Below are positions 23,148 to 34,924 of a stretch of 64,000 nt of DNA, in pieces. The notes beneath the pieces were generated by a model that was not told the origin of the DNA, searched no databases, and worked only from the letters and a program-made list of their open reading frames with translations. This DNA is from Solen grandis (taxonomy: Eukaryota; Mollusca; Bivalvia; Adapedonta; Solenidae), in NCBI GenBank assembly GCA_021229015.1, contig CM037781.1, positions 66,776,656-66,840,655 on the forward strand. Reading direction: 5' to 3'. The position numbers were made by a program, and so were the translations under genes. Numbering within the stretch: position 1 is the first letter of the stretch; each line of letters begins with the position of its first letter.

Positions 23148-23325
23148 TTGTGTCGTGGCCTAGTGGTAACGTACAGTAATGCTGATTGGAAAACTATGGG
23201 TTTAAACCCGTTTAGAGGGAAATGAACTGATCAAACCCAGGAAGCGTCGAGAGAGATTAGTGTGAACTGTAAGAACTTGTTTCTCATCGACGTTAGATAA
23301 ATAAGTTTGAATAAAAAGTAAGTTA
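23148..23325 (+). mobile_element. SINE-B copy
   Basis: GTGGCCTAGTGGTAACG (A box) and GGGTTTAAACCC (B-box position) are followed by the family tail ending ATAAGTTTGAATAAAAAG. tRNA-derived, not a working tRNA. Confidence 0.55.
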
Positions 23326-23484
23326 AAATTATAAATAGCGGTCCCAAGTTGGCTACCAACCAAACTCTTGTGCAATAGTTACCCGCCCCTTCAGCCGTAG
23401 ACATCTATTTTCATCTCCATTGATCTGTTTATTTCATCATAAATTTCAACTATATGTTTTTTCACTCTTTTTTTGCATCTACAG

Positions 23485-23586
23485 GTATCGCACATAATTT
23501 GTTTGCAAATTTGTCTATCATTACGCAATGCAGCACATGACGAATGTGGAAACAATATGTCCAAGGTTATTCAAAGAATTGCAAAC
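23485..23586 (+). CDS. Candidate internal exon, 34 codons
   Basis: A T-rich tract and TCTACAG acceptor precede a 102-bp open frame that ends AAC|GTGAGT, a near-consensus donor. The peptide includes CLQICLSLRNAAHDECGNNM and ends SKVIQRIAN; the other frames are closed. The LRNA-type pattern is loosely reminiscent of armadillo-like repeats such as ataxin-10, but that is a weak inference from one short exon. No neighbouring exon was found. Confidence 0.35.
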
Positions 23587-23995
23587 GTGAGTGCCCTACG
23601 CAGTGATCTCCCTTTACAAGATGAGACACAGTTGTGCTGGGAAGGTCTAACCTCTGCATAGATTGCCTGTGGTAACAACTGACCATACCTCCGGAATCAC
23701 CCGTTTGATAAAGCTGCACCAGTTTGACAAGAGTGCAAGTGCACTTGAGTGTAAGAATTCACAAACATGGATATATACATAATTTTCTGTGATTATCAAT
23801 ACTCTGACGTGAATTTCGGATGGTCACTGATGACGTCAGAGTAGTTGCGGTTGATCTAAGGAGAACCCCTCTGCGGAAGGATTTGGCATTCGATATTATA
23901 TTAAGATAAGAGTTATTCCACCTAGCCGATGACAAGGGCGATGAGCAATTTACACCAGGTGAAGCTACTTACTGTATCAGGAAATTATCATTTAC

Positions 23996-24100
23996 CTTCC
24001 TCTGCATTGTCAGTGTCTGAACCATATTCAGTTTCTTATCAGAGTTTGGTTGAATGTGGAACAGGAGTTTCTGAATCAATATGTACTTGGCACCTTTCAT
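23996..24100 (-). CDS. Candidate first coding exon of small unknown gene
   Basis: ATG to donor AGGAAG|GTAAAT gives 35 codons, starting MKGAKYILIQKLLFHIQPNS and ending MVQTLTMQRK. An in-frame TGA lies just upstream of the ATG, supporting the start. It ends in phase 0, as needed for 22392. The RASL12-like terminal exon lies on the other strand inside the putative intron. A perfect TGACGTCA at 24114-24121 lies within the leader. Confidence 0.5.
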
Positions 24101-24113
24101 GAAATGCGTACTA

Positions 24114-24121
24114 TGACGTCA
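24114..24121. promoter_or_regulatory. Perfect CRE palindrome
   Basis: TGACGTCA, the consensus cAMP-response element, 14 bp upstream of the candidate ATG at 24100. So close to a start codon it would be near or inside the 5' leader. Confidence 0.4.
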
Positions 24122-24317
24122 TAATGGTATACGTCTGCATTTGTGAGAAGATATTCCTCGACTCAGCAAACACTAGAAAAAAGAAAATCAATATTCGTTT
24201 ATTGAATGGAAGACGTGCTAGAAAAAACACCTTTGGATTTCGGAAGTTCAGGATGAGGACACGTGTTGGATAACGTCCCTCTAACCTTAAGCTCTTTCTG
24301 ATGTTGATGAGTACTTC

Positions 24318-24512
24318 AGTAATAATAATAATAACAACAATTATAATACATTCTAATAATAATAATAATAATAACAATAATAATACATTCTAATAATAAT
24401 AAAATAATAACAATAATAATACATTCTAATAATAATAACAATAATAATACATTCTAATAATATAATAACAATAATAATAACATTAAATTCTAATAATGAT
24501 AATAATAATCAT
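24318..24512. repeat. AAT/AAC trinucleotide repeat tract
   Basis: Imperfect (AAT)n with interspersed AAC, organised as several copies of an AATAATACATTCTAATAATA-type higher-order unit. Confidence 0.9.
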
Positions 24513-24796
24513 CATTATAATGATATTTATGGATTATAGAGTTACCAAAATGCTGAGATCTACATACTATACATTGATTTTAATGGCGTATTGAAATTTT
24601 AATATCACTTTTGGGTATCGAAATATGACTGAAACACTTTCGCAGCAATGATTAAGTTTAAAAATCCGAAATTTGTCATTCATTTATTTAAATTAAAGTC
24701 ATCAAGATATCTATATTTCGTAATTATTAATTAAATTTTCGTAAAAGCAAATTGTTATTTTGCTGAAAGAAATATTCAATGCGAAATACTCCCTTT

Positions 24797-26309
24797 TTAG
24801 CTCAACTGAGCACGAAGTGCTCAAGGTGAGCTATTGTTATCACCCTTCGTCCGTCGTCGTGCGATGTGCGTCGTGCGTCGTGTGTCGTGCGTCGTCAACA
24901 ATTTTCTTTAAACGACATCTCCTCTGAAACCGCTGGACAGAATTTAATGAAACTTGGCAGGAATGTTCCTTGGGTGAGGCTCTACAAAAGTTGCTAAAAT
25001 TAAGTTGATCCATGAAGAACTCTGGTTGCCATGGCTACAAAAAGAAAAATAATTTGAAAACTTTAAAAATCATCTCCTTCAAAACTACTGGCCAGATTTC
25101 AAAATAATTTGGTACAGATGTTCCTTGGGTCAACCTCTACCAAAGTTGCTAAAATTATTCCGATCCGTAAAAAAACATGGCCGCCAGGGGCGGGGCTTAT
25201 TTGCCTTATATGTATATAGAGAAACCTTTAAACGACATCTCCTCTGAAACCGCTGGACAGAATTTAATGAAACTTGGCAGGAATGTTCCTTGGGTGAGGC
25301 TCTACAAAAGTTGCTAAAATAAAGTTGATCCATGAAGAACTCTGGTTGCCATGGCTACAAAAAGAAAAAAAATTGAAAACTTTAAAAATCATCTTCTTCA
25401 AAACTACTGGCCAGATTTTAAAATAAATTGCTACAGATGTTCCTAGGGTCAACCTCTACCAAAGTTGCTAAAATTATTGCGATCCGTAAAAAGACATGGC
25501 CGCCAGAAGCGGGGCTTATTTTGCTTATATGTATATAGAGGAACCTTTAAACAACATCCCCTCTGAAACCACTGGACAGAATTTGATTAAACTTGGCAGG
25601 GATGATCCTTGGGTCAACCTTCACAAAAGTTGCTAAAATAAACTTGATCCATGTAGAACTCTGGTTGCCATGGCAACAAAAAGAAAAAAAATATGAAAAC
25701 TTTAAAAATCATCTTCTTCAAAACTACTGGCCAGATTTTAAAATAAATTGGTACAGATGTTCCTTGGGTCAACCTCTACCAAAGTTGCTAAAAAAAATTC
25801 CGATCCGTAAAAAACATGGCCGCCAGGGGCGGGGCTTATTTGCCTTATATGTATATAGGGAAAACTTTAATCAACAGTTCCTCTGAAACCAATGGACAGA
25901 ATTTGATTAAACTTGGCAGGAATGATCCTTGGGTCAACCTTCACAAAAGTTCCTAAAATAAACTTGATCCATATAAAACTCTGGTTGCCATGGCAACACA
26001 AAAAAAATAATATGAAAACTTTAAAAATCATCTGCTTCAAAACTACTGGCCAGATTTAAAAATAAATTGGTACAGATGTTCCTTGGGTCAACCTCTACCA
26101 AAGTTGCTAAAATTATTCCGATCCAATTAAAAAACATGGCCGCCAGGGGCGGGGCTTATTTGCCTTTTATGTATATAGGGAAAACTTTACAGGGATCATC
26201 TCCTTTAAAACTACTGGCCAGATTTCAAAATGTTTTAATACAGACTGATGTTCCTTGGGTAACCGTATACTCAGGTGAGCGATCCAGGGCCATCATGGCC
26301 CTCTTGTTT
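24797..26309 (+). mobile_element. Pearl-like element with ~318-bp dimeric tandem core
   Basis: The left end AGCTCAACTGAGCACGAAGT contains the hairpin GAGCAC-GAA-GTGCTC and is followed by a GTCGTGC-rich stretch. The core is four units of ~318 bp plus a partial, starting near 24909, 25227, 25547 and 25863. Each unit is itself two related ~160-bp halves, both containing GTTCCTTGGGT and AAAGTTGCTAAAAT. The right end is CTCAGGTGAGCGATCCAGGG then a CCATCATGG hairpin and CTCTTGTTTT. Open frames inside are by-products. Confidence 0.85.
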
Positions 26310-26319
26310 TTAAAACAGC

Positions 26320-27927
26320 ATTACATATCAGATTTTAGAAAACATTTTGTAATTATTTCGTTGTATGTCTTGCATGTCGTTATGCGAATCATAAGAAAAT
26401 AAAGATATCCAATATAATTTCTCTGTCTTCGTATATTGAATTCTTGGACTATGTAACTGTAATATGCATCAAGTTTAACCTATCTCTGATTGCGATCAGA
26501 TGGGACCATATCCCGAATGTTTTCTGATTATCTTTTATTGATTATCCTTATATGACAAAAACCGGTCAGGTTTATATTAATGAAGTAGATATATCTCTCT
26601 GTGTGCGCCCACAAACATGTCCTTCCTGTAGACTTAGAAATATCATTTTCTCTTTGAGTGTAATTTATTTTCAGACATAAAACAACAATATATTCCTATA
26701 TACTTTCGTCAGCGTCCAAACATGTTTAAAACTTTTGAGCTTTTTAAATAAAAAAATGTTATAATTTTACGAAACTTAGCTGCTTTTATCTATAAAGCCT
26801 TTGAAACTAGAAAACAATTTATTGCGAAACTTTTTCATTTAAATTGCAGAAACCAAATCTGAATAACATTGACATACGGATATAAGTGTACAGGATATAT
26901 ATTTTCCTGTATAAAATACAAAACAGTACTTCGTTTATGTAGTCCATATATATTACTTCATATTGTATAATGAGATAATCTATTATAGATAAACATAACA
27001 TTGTAATTGTTTGATTTTTTTAAATACTTGTATTATTTACATTGTGATTAACAATGTCCGCCAATTCAAATGTTTATATCAACTATAATGATCAGGGTCA
27101 GACTGGCCTATTTCATTATATTGTCATATGTATTCTGGATGAAAATAAAATCTTCCTCTTCTTCTTCATCATTGTATCATCACTGATGTGAAATTCATGG
27201 TTTCCTTCATACTTACTTATCCTATTAAAACTTTAGACTCATTTTGTTACATTGTCTACTTAAATATGTTAGAAATCTTGAATGTACATTTAAACAGAAC
27301 AAATCATTTGTAAAAATTAATAAAAACAAGACAATACACTATAGTTGATATATAATGGTAATAAACGATTAACATTTGCACACCATTTACTGCTCTGCAG
27401 GTAATTTAACTCATTTTCATATGTCATTGTTCACAAGCTATTCATTCCGTTATACTCCATATATCTCTACAGATGCAGTGAAACCCAGTTGGCATGCAGT
27501 AGCCATATATCCTGTTTTCTTTTTATTTATAATTTGATATTGACTTGTTTACTCAATATGTAGACTGTAAAGATCATTTCATAACGGGTGTGTGAAGAAA
27601 CATGTTCTTATTCTCGACTTTTTATTAGCTGTAATGATAAGTTGGAACCTATATTTCTCGTATAGTACATCGTTATATGTGGAAATACCCCGATGCTCTG
27701 ATTATCCAATGACCATACTGCTTTATTTCTATTAAACTCTGTAAATATATCTGAACTTTTATCATACATAGACATAGTCATTTTTCCGGTACAGAAATCC
27801 ATTTTAACTAACCTACTTACACATCTACTGTCAACTTGTTGATTTCAGCTAATGAAATCATTTTCCCCTATCTGTTTCATCCTATTGGTTTCAGTTAAGA
27901 ACACTTCTGTCCTGCCTATGTCTACCT
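26320..27927. other. Plain A+T-rich sequence
   Basis: No exon, repeat family or RNA gene recognised. Confidence 0.4.
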
Positions 27928-28128
27928 TTAAGGTAATCCGTCAATCAATATCTTATAATCATGGTACGTCAAATGCTTAAAAAGACTTCAGTGCAGATGC
28001 AAGCATCCATTTATTTGGAGTAATAGGCTCTTTTGCTCTAAGTGTATAAAGGCTTGCATTTATTATAAAATTCATACGATCATTTGATGGACCATGATCA
28101 TAATTTAATGATGGATGCATGACCTTAA
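27928..28128. mobile_element. MITE family D copy 2 (opposite orientation)
   Basis: TTAAGGTAATCCGTCAATCA at the left and TGATGGATGCATGACCTTAA at the right. Inside, TATAAAGGCTTGCATTTA is the reverse complement of the corresponding part of the copy at 2626. Confidence 0.8.
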
Positions 28129-28263
28129 GTCAACACTTGGGCTACTGTTAAAATCAATGATACTGCCTTTGGCAGTTACAGAGCCCTGAAGGTAGGAGTT
28201 GGTAAGAACACTGGACGAAATATTTGTATTTGCGCTTTTACAGAACTGCATAAAGCGACTTAA

Positions 28264-28348
28264 ATGTTCTGAGATATCAATTTTGAATTTGTGATATCAA
28301 TTTTGAATTTGTGTGATATCAATTTTGAATTTGTGATATCAATTTGTC
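28264..28348. repeat. Short tandem repeat, ~18-20-bp unit
   Basis: Four copies of GATATCAATTTTGAATTTGT, with small length changes. Confidence 0.85.
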
Positions 28349-28739
28349 ACTTGATACCATGTATATTGTACAATAAAAAACTAAATAAAAGACATTCTCT
28401 TTCCTGAACTACAACTTGGTATTGCATTTTGTCCGCCTTTCAACACTGAAAATACGAAATTGATAATGAGTTCATGAAAGACACAAATTAGATAGATAGT
28501 ATATATAAGTATTGTAGCATATACTTAGATTTATGAATTATGTGATACGAGGACCGTTTGAAAAGTTTTTCCATCATTTGCACGTGCACAAACAAGTTTG
28601 GCATATCAATGGAAAGGGCATTTATTTTTCTTACAGAGTGAGCAGAAATGGCACTAAAATCCCTGCAAAGCACATTTATTTGCAAGTGAAGTATAGGATA
28701 GATAACTGCACGAGTTAGACCTTGTGACTCCTGGGACGT

Positions 28740-29457
28740 TAGTTATGCATTGAACAGGACTTCCAAAAACTAGGTCACCAGGTAAAATCTTAGAAAAAAA
28801 ACTTGTGAACACTCTAGAGGCCACAGTTTTGGCCCGATCTTCATGAAAGTTGGTCAGGGTGTTTGTCTACATGATATCTTGGATGAATTCGAAATTGGGT
28901 CATATGGGATCAAAAACTAAGTCACCAGATCAAACATTAGAAAATCCTTGTGAACACTCTAGAGGCCACATTTTTAGCCCAACTTCCTTAGATTTGGTCA
29001 GGATGTTTATCTTCATGATATCTTCAATGAGTTCAAAATAGGTAACATGGGATCAAAAACTAGGTCACCAGGTCATATCTTAGAAAAACCTTAGGAAGAC
29101 TCTAGAGGCCACATTTTTAGCCCAATCTTCATGAGATTTGGTCAGGGTGTTTGTCTGCATGATACCTCGAATGAGTTTGAAAATGGGTCACGTTGGGTCA
29201 AAAATTAGGTCACCAGGTCATATCTTAGAAAAATCTTGTGAACACACTAGGGGCCTACATTTTTGTACCAGTCTTTATTAAACTTGATAAAAATGATGAC
29301 TGCATGAATTCCCAGTTCAGGTAGGATCAAAATCTAGGTCACTTAGTCAAATGTTAGAAAACCAATGTAGATTCCACATTTTTTTTTGTCATCATGCCTA
29401 ACACAGCAATCTTACTCAGGAGAGCGACACAGGGTCATCTTGACCCTCTTGTTTCAG
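28740..29457 (+). mobile_element. Pearl-like element with ~145-bp tandem core
   Basis: Units with CTAGGTCACCAGGTCATATC and GAACACTCTAGAGGCCACA recur near 28771, 28920, 29062, 29207 and 29335. The right end reads CTCAGGAGAGCGACACAGGG then TCATCTTGACCCTCTTGT, with hairpin AGGGTCA-TCT-TGACCCT, homologous to the right ends at 26270-26309 and 11792-11830. Confidence 0.8.
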
Positions 29458-30300
29458 TAGTGTGTGTGAAATTAAACAGTGATTTTATTTGATGTGGTAG
29501 TCGCTTAAGGATAGGAAAATTTAGGATAAGTATTTTGACCGACAGAAGCAAAATTTGTTGTCAAAATGTTTTGAATCTCAACTTTAGATGCTGAAAAGTT
29601 GTCAAGTCAAACAAACACCAATTCAAAACATGCTGATGATATTTGAATCTCCCCTTTTGAAATGAAACTTGTTAACTTCTGCTAGATGTTTGCACATGAA
29701 CATCACAATGTCAATATCACCATCTAGCCGATACATGTGGCAATATGTGTGCATCCTTTCAAAAGTTTATATCCACTGAGTTCAAGCAAATATTTGCTGA
29801 CGGACAAGATATGCAACGGAAAGTAACTCTTTGAAAAATGTAATATCGTTTTAGGTTTTGTAAAAGTCTAGGCAGTGGTTCTTTGATATCGACCTGACAA
29901 GAAATCTGGGACATATTCTATCTCCGTGAGATATCATCAAACCGGAACATGCTCTTAGTTTTGAAAACTCTTATTAAGTCTCTTTGCTTTCTAGCCGGTG
30001 TTTATTATAATAGTCTAAACAAAAATCTGAGTCAGTCGCGCTTCTTTGCTGCTTTTTTTTTAATTCTTGATTTTCGGAGAGAATCGCCGATAGTTTGAAA
30101 GCGAAACCTGATTGTGAAATGAAACAATGAGCCATAACTATGTGAATAATTGTCAATTCGGAATCCACATGTAAAAGAAATAATCATGGTTGGCCCGATG
30201 TTAGGATAATGTGACTGGGTATGGTATAACGGCGTGGGTTTGAAGGAAATATATACCTCAGGTATACATAGCCTACAAATAGGGCGTAATAAAAAGTTAC

Positions 30301-30506
30301 TTGTTTCCTCTAACCCGACCGACCCTATTTTTGTACCGACTCTAGCCTTTTTTCCGTAGTTTTCGGGCTATTACGGTTGGAAAACGCTGTTTTTCGTCAA
30401 TTATCTAAAAAAAATGAGGTAAAAATGGAAAAAAAGTTAAAAATATTTTATTTTTTTTAGCCGACCTACCGACCCTATTTTCTTTCGGAGATGTTAGTGG
30501 AAACAA
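30301..30506. mobile_element. MITE with TTGTTTCCWCTAAC termini
   Basis: Left TTGTTTCCTCTAAC and right GTTAGTGGAAACAA are inverted with one mismatch. Both ends also carry an ACCGACCCTATTTT segment in direct orientation. About 206 bp, non-coding. Confidence 0.65.
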
Positions 30507-31318
30507 ACAACCTTCATTTTCGCCTTTAAACCGATATACGGATAGTTAAAGGCAAATCCCAACAACAAGGAATACAAAACTCGTATATTGCAGTATATTA
30601 TGTTTCTTTATTGGCTAAATACATTTAACAGTCTATAAACATTTCATATGAGAGACAAAGATTTTTTTCTTTATGCTTCATTCCTATTACCTAATCGATA
30701 AAGGTATACTCAAGTACACTTCCAGCGAAATCTAAGTAAAAAGCCAACCATTGGGCTTAAATAAAATATTTGGACCAAACGTCTCAAAAATACGAAAAGT
30801 TCAGTCTCAATCTACACTCAAATCCCTTTTAAGTATATGACAATATGCTGAGTTTGAGTATGAAAATCGTCTCAAATATAGTACTTAATTTCGAGAAATA
30901 CAGGCCACGTCTTATTATTGTATTGTCTGATTTTTTTTTCTAAATATGGTAAAATGTCCTGAATAGTGTTTTCTGATAAATAGTTCCAATATTGATGAAA
31001 GGGTCGTTATAGAACGACATACTGTAGGCCTATAGGATTTTAGTTTGCATGGACTGGATAGACTATAAATATTAATAGTACATGTGTACCTAATGTGATA
31101 ATTCAAATCGTCTTTCCCACAAACTTGATCATTTTGATGTAAATAAAAATTTCTCGTGACTTCAAACCTACCTAGCACCCCTATACTAGACAACTCACGT
31201 GCTATGACATTATCACGCTCTTAATCAATTTACTGTACCCAAAGCAGCAAATTACTACACTATTAAAAGATAATAAAAGTTTCTCAGTTAATAGCAGAAT
31301 AAATGATATAACTGAATG

Positions 31319-31980
31319 AACAAGAGATCGAAGATGACATAATCTCGCTCATCTGAGCACCACTGTTCTTAGAGTCATTTCCCCTACCCTAATTGGTCCT
31401 ATAAGAACCGTGATCGAAGTTGGAGAAGAGATGGACAATTTTGGCCTGTTTGTCCTATAACAATTATTAAAGTCGAAGGAGAGATGACCATTGACATTGC
31501 TTCAAATAAAACACTGCTTGATACTAAGAGGTAAGCAAGCTAACATCTGACATTTTTAATATTTAAAGGCCTGATAGAACGAAATCAGCTATCATGGAAC
31601 GATAGTTGATGGTTATAGATATGACTTCCAAGTTTTTTCACCAAGGCTACTTAAAATTGAAGATGTTGGACTGCAAGCAAAGCAATATCGGCACAAATTG
31701 ATAGGAGAATAATGGTAAGATATCGGTCGTTATCGAACTATGGCCATAACATATCTACAAGTTGATAAAAATGCCGAGAATCTTAGATTGTAAACACAAC
31801 ATTACTCTTGGTCTGATAGTCCGATATTTGTTACAATGGAGCTTTGTCGAGAGATTAAGAACAAAAACGTTGCCCCGAAGATTGGTCAAGATTGCTGAAG
31901 CAATGAATATGCTAGATTGTAAACATATTTACTGTGGGCGATGGACAATGAAAACTCAACGACCGTAAATGCTCTAACTG
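31319..31980 (-). mobile_element. Decayed pearl-like element
   Basis: The left edge CAAGAGATCGAAGATGACAT with CTCGCTCATCTGAG is a degenerate form of the terminal segment at 11792. TAGATTGTAAACA words recur inside as in that core. Right boundary not clear. Confidence 0.45.
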
Positions 31981-32791
31981 ACCACGTAGAAAGTAAATAA
32001 ATTGCGGTATAGAAAGAAATATCTGAACCACTGTTAACAGTTCTGTCTAATTCAAGTCCATAAACAAGTGTCCTCTGTGTGGATGTCTGTTCCAAGAATA
32101 TCCGGGAAGTGTTAATCCGCCTTTCTCCGGAACCTTCCGTATGATAAGGATCGCTGATGACATCAGAGTGGAAAGCATTTTTTCCTTCAGATTTTATCAA
32201 AGTATTGAAAGTACTGTTTAATTTCCGTTTCCAACATTTAAACAGCGCATCAGTCTATAAAGAATCAGCAATATGTTTGTAATAAATGTGTATGACAGAT
32301 TTAAAGATGATATACCGGACTATATTACAAAAGTCGATTTGACAGGTAAAATGGGTGATTGGCCTCGAGAAAATAAGACCAAAACTTTAGTGTATGAGAA
32401 CTTCTGAAGTAACATTAGAAATTTCTGATAGCTCGAGTGTTAATTTTAAATCAGGGTCAATTATTAATGATAACTTCGGTAAATAACTGAAGTTTAGATA
32501 TTTTTAACTTATGGCCTTTTCTTTACGTCGATTTTGAAACAAGTTCTTACAACGTATACGACTGGTTATCACTCTGGGTCATTCCTGGGTCGAACCAGTA
32601 CTTTGCGCCTTGGAAGGTCATGGCATATGCTTGCATCCAGTGGGGTTCGATCCTACAACATTAAAATCTGCAATCATGCATCTTTACCGTGGCGTTCTGT
32701 TGTATAGTTCGGGATTTGTTTATACAAAGCTATATAACTGATTTAAATATTGGCATGTTTAACAACATTTTTTTTTTAAATTTCATTTCTG

Positions 32792-32797
32792 TTTATT
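32792..32797 (-). terminator. Candidate polyadenylation signal, synaptotagmin gene
   Basis: AATAAA on the minus strand about 140 bp beyond the stop codon at 32937. Confidence 0.45.
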
Positions 32798-32936
32798 AAA
32801 TGATAATGTTTCTAATAATGACTTAGAATACTATATAAGGTAAGCATAGGCTAGCGGTACACCAGCTGTGGAAACGTGTACACGGTAGGGTATCTCCGGT
32901 GACGTAATGTTTGTATGAGAATGTCGTGTCCATCCA

Positions 32937-33056
32937 CTACTGTTCCATCAGCTTGTGCCATTCGGCAATCTGTTTTCTTGGACAGTTCATGACCTCGTTC
33001 CAGTGATGTTGTTCCGGTCCCCGTGTCCTGGCTCCAACCTCTAACCGTCCAACCAC
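32937..33056 (-). CDS. Syt4: Synaptotagmin-4/11 last coding exon (end of C2B)
   Basis: After acceptor ATGTTCAG the frame reads 39 codons and TAG. It supplies the end of the C2B domain: VVGRLEVGARTRG, then EQHHWNEVMNCPRKQIAEWH and KLMEQ. WHKL fits the WHxL motif conserved at synaptotagmin C-termini and implicated in vesicle docking. HW.E....PR.QIA.WH is the pattern of the Syt4/Syt11 group. It joins 34638-34828 in phase 0 across a 1581-bp intron. Confidence 0.93.
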   Translation of the reverse strand: MVGRLEVGARTRGPEQHHWNEVMNCPRKQIAEWHKLMEQ

Positions 33057-34206
33057 CTGAACATTACACAGTAGACATTTAACTACAAGAAATTTATCAT
33101 TGCTTAGCATCAAAAGGCGGAATAGGACAATTCTTAATTTAGTTCAATATAATAGTCATCTGTAGTATTATATAAAGTAGGACTTCAATACTTTGATGAG
33201 TGATTTCTCGACCACCTTGTCAATTTTGGAGTATGTTTCCTGTCCTTTCACGGACCGTAATAAAAAAAACTAGAATTTTCGAAACTCGCGATTACTCGAC
33301 CATTTCTATCTTTACCCAGCCATTCCTCGAATATACACGTATCACGCAGAAGAAAGTCAAAAAGCAATTTAAAAGCGGATTAATTTTGCGCTCATTTACT
33401 TTTGCTTTCAGTGATCTTTCTTGACATTTAAGAGTGAAAAGGCTTGAGGAATAAATAAAATAAAATAAAATCCGTCAATCCCCGGATATCGCTGTTTCCC
33501 TTTAATTACAATTTTCATGGAATGATTATATTGAATATGAAGCTATTATGGTATTTATTAAAATAGCAAGTATAAAGTATCAACTCCTCATTTATGAAAT
33601 TGTCACCTAATATACAATGATGCTCCCACTTATCATAATTTATTATATGCTTTTGTGTGGATTACTGCGATATAAATACAATTTAATAATTTCACAGTTA
33701 AAATGATAAAAAAATATGATTTCACTATTTCCAACATAACATAAAAAAATTGTTCGTTGTTTTTTTTTTTGTCTGTGTGTATGGAAGATTCAATAGTTTA
33801 TTTCATCTGGCGTAGCCACTCGTGAGAATACAAATTTCGAAGTTCAGTCATTGAAAAAAAATGCAATCTTCACAAATTCTATTTGTTCCAGTCAGTCTTG
33901 TCGGTATACTTTAGTGTGACACATTACAAATGGAAGTGAGACAGCACTTCATATCATCTACATCTAGATTAAGTACCCTAAGGACTGTAATACTGCTGGT
34001 TGGACATTAAACCCCATATTAAAAAGCTGAAAATACCCATTATCTATTGTAAGTGACAGACTAATTAAGGCCATGAAGGATACGTTTTCTGTCTAATGAC
34101 ATAGCTAAATCCCACGCTAATCATATCCCTAACCATGCCTATAGAAGGCTTTGGGTGAATAGAACTACATGGTTTATACACCAGACCGCCATCTATTTGA
34201 TAAGTT

Positions 34207-34420
34207 TTGTCTCGTTGGTCCAGTACTTCAGTCGTTAGAGGACTCGGCCTGAAAACTAGTGGCCCCGAGTTCGATTACCTATCCGACTGTACACTTTCTC
34301 ACCTTGTTACATTTGGCGTCATGCATGTAACACACATTTTGCGTGTATTTACCACCCAGGACTCGTCAAAAATATTGGGTTCGATACTATGTCATAACAA
34401 TTTGGGAGGGGCATACACGT
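34207..34420 (+). mobile_element. Possible tRNA-derived SINE
   Basis: TTGGTCCAGTACTTCAGTCG with GTTAGAGGACTCGG and a B-box-like GAGTTCGATTACC resembles a tRNA-Leu/Ser-like head. No second copy or TSD identified. Confidence 0.35.
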
Positions 34421-34585
34421 AACTAATAACAGTTAAGAGATATGTACAAGCGAACCGGTACCTCGAGCGTTACAGCACATGTCCTGTAAGATAGGAGTCC
34501 CAGGTTTGCAACCCTATAAGGCTGAACCCTGTTATTTTCTCTTTAAATAAATATGTTTCTTTTATCTTCTTAATGACATGTATGA

Positions 34586-34630
34586 ATAAATGGATGGACG
34601 AATGGATGGATGGATGGATGGATGGATGGA
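34586..34630. repeat. (ATGG)n microsatellite beside a splice donor
   Basis: About ten imperfect ATGG units. The array ends 7 bp from the donor GT of the synaptotagmin exon at 34638. Confidence 0.92.
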
Positions 34631-34637
34631 TTAATAC

Positions 34638-34828
34638 CTCATTTTTAGTCATCCTGTCCCAGTCCAGTACCAGGAACTCTAGACTGATATTCTGCAGTCC
34701 CTCGTTATAGGGGACATCAAACAGGAAGGACTCGTTAAACACAGGGTTCAACGTCCTCTTCTTCACATGGGTCTTCTTCTTAGCGATCCTCTGTCCGTTA
34801 TACAGAAGGTAGATCTTCACATATGGAT
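34638..34828 (-). CDS. Syt4: Synaptotagmin-4/11 exon, middle of C2B
   Basis: With one base from the upstream exon this gives 64 codons, from [20 protein letters not shown] through [15 protein letters not shown] to [16 protein letters not shown] contributes calcium-binding loop 1. The lysine-rich KKKTHVKK strand is the polybasic phospholipid/AP-2-binding region. [10 protein letters not shown] is loop 3, with the two central Asp kept and Glu at the position that is Asp in synaptotagmin-1. The acceptor is TTCATTGCAG and the donor GAG|GTATTA. The protein is a vesicle membrane calcium/phospholipid sensor; Syt4 types act in dense-core or postsynaptic vesicle release. Confidence 0.95.
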
Positions 34829-34924
34829 CTGCAATGAACATAGGGCATATAATTATTAAATATATCAAAGTACACATCGAGCATAAAGTTATTTAATAAA
34901 TCATAGTATAAATAGGACATTTAA

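Noticed and set aside
25593..26402. 97- and 111-residue open frames
   Set aside because: Translations of the tandem core of the element at 24797-26309.
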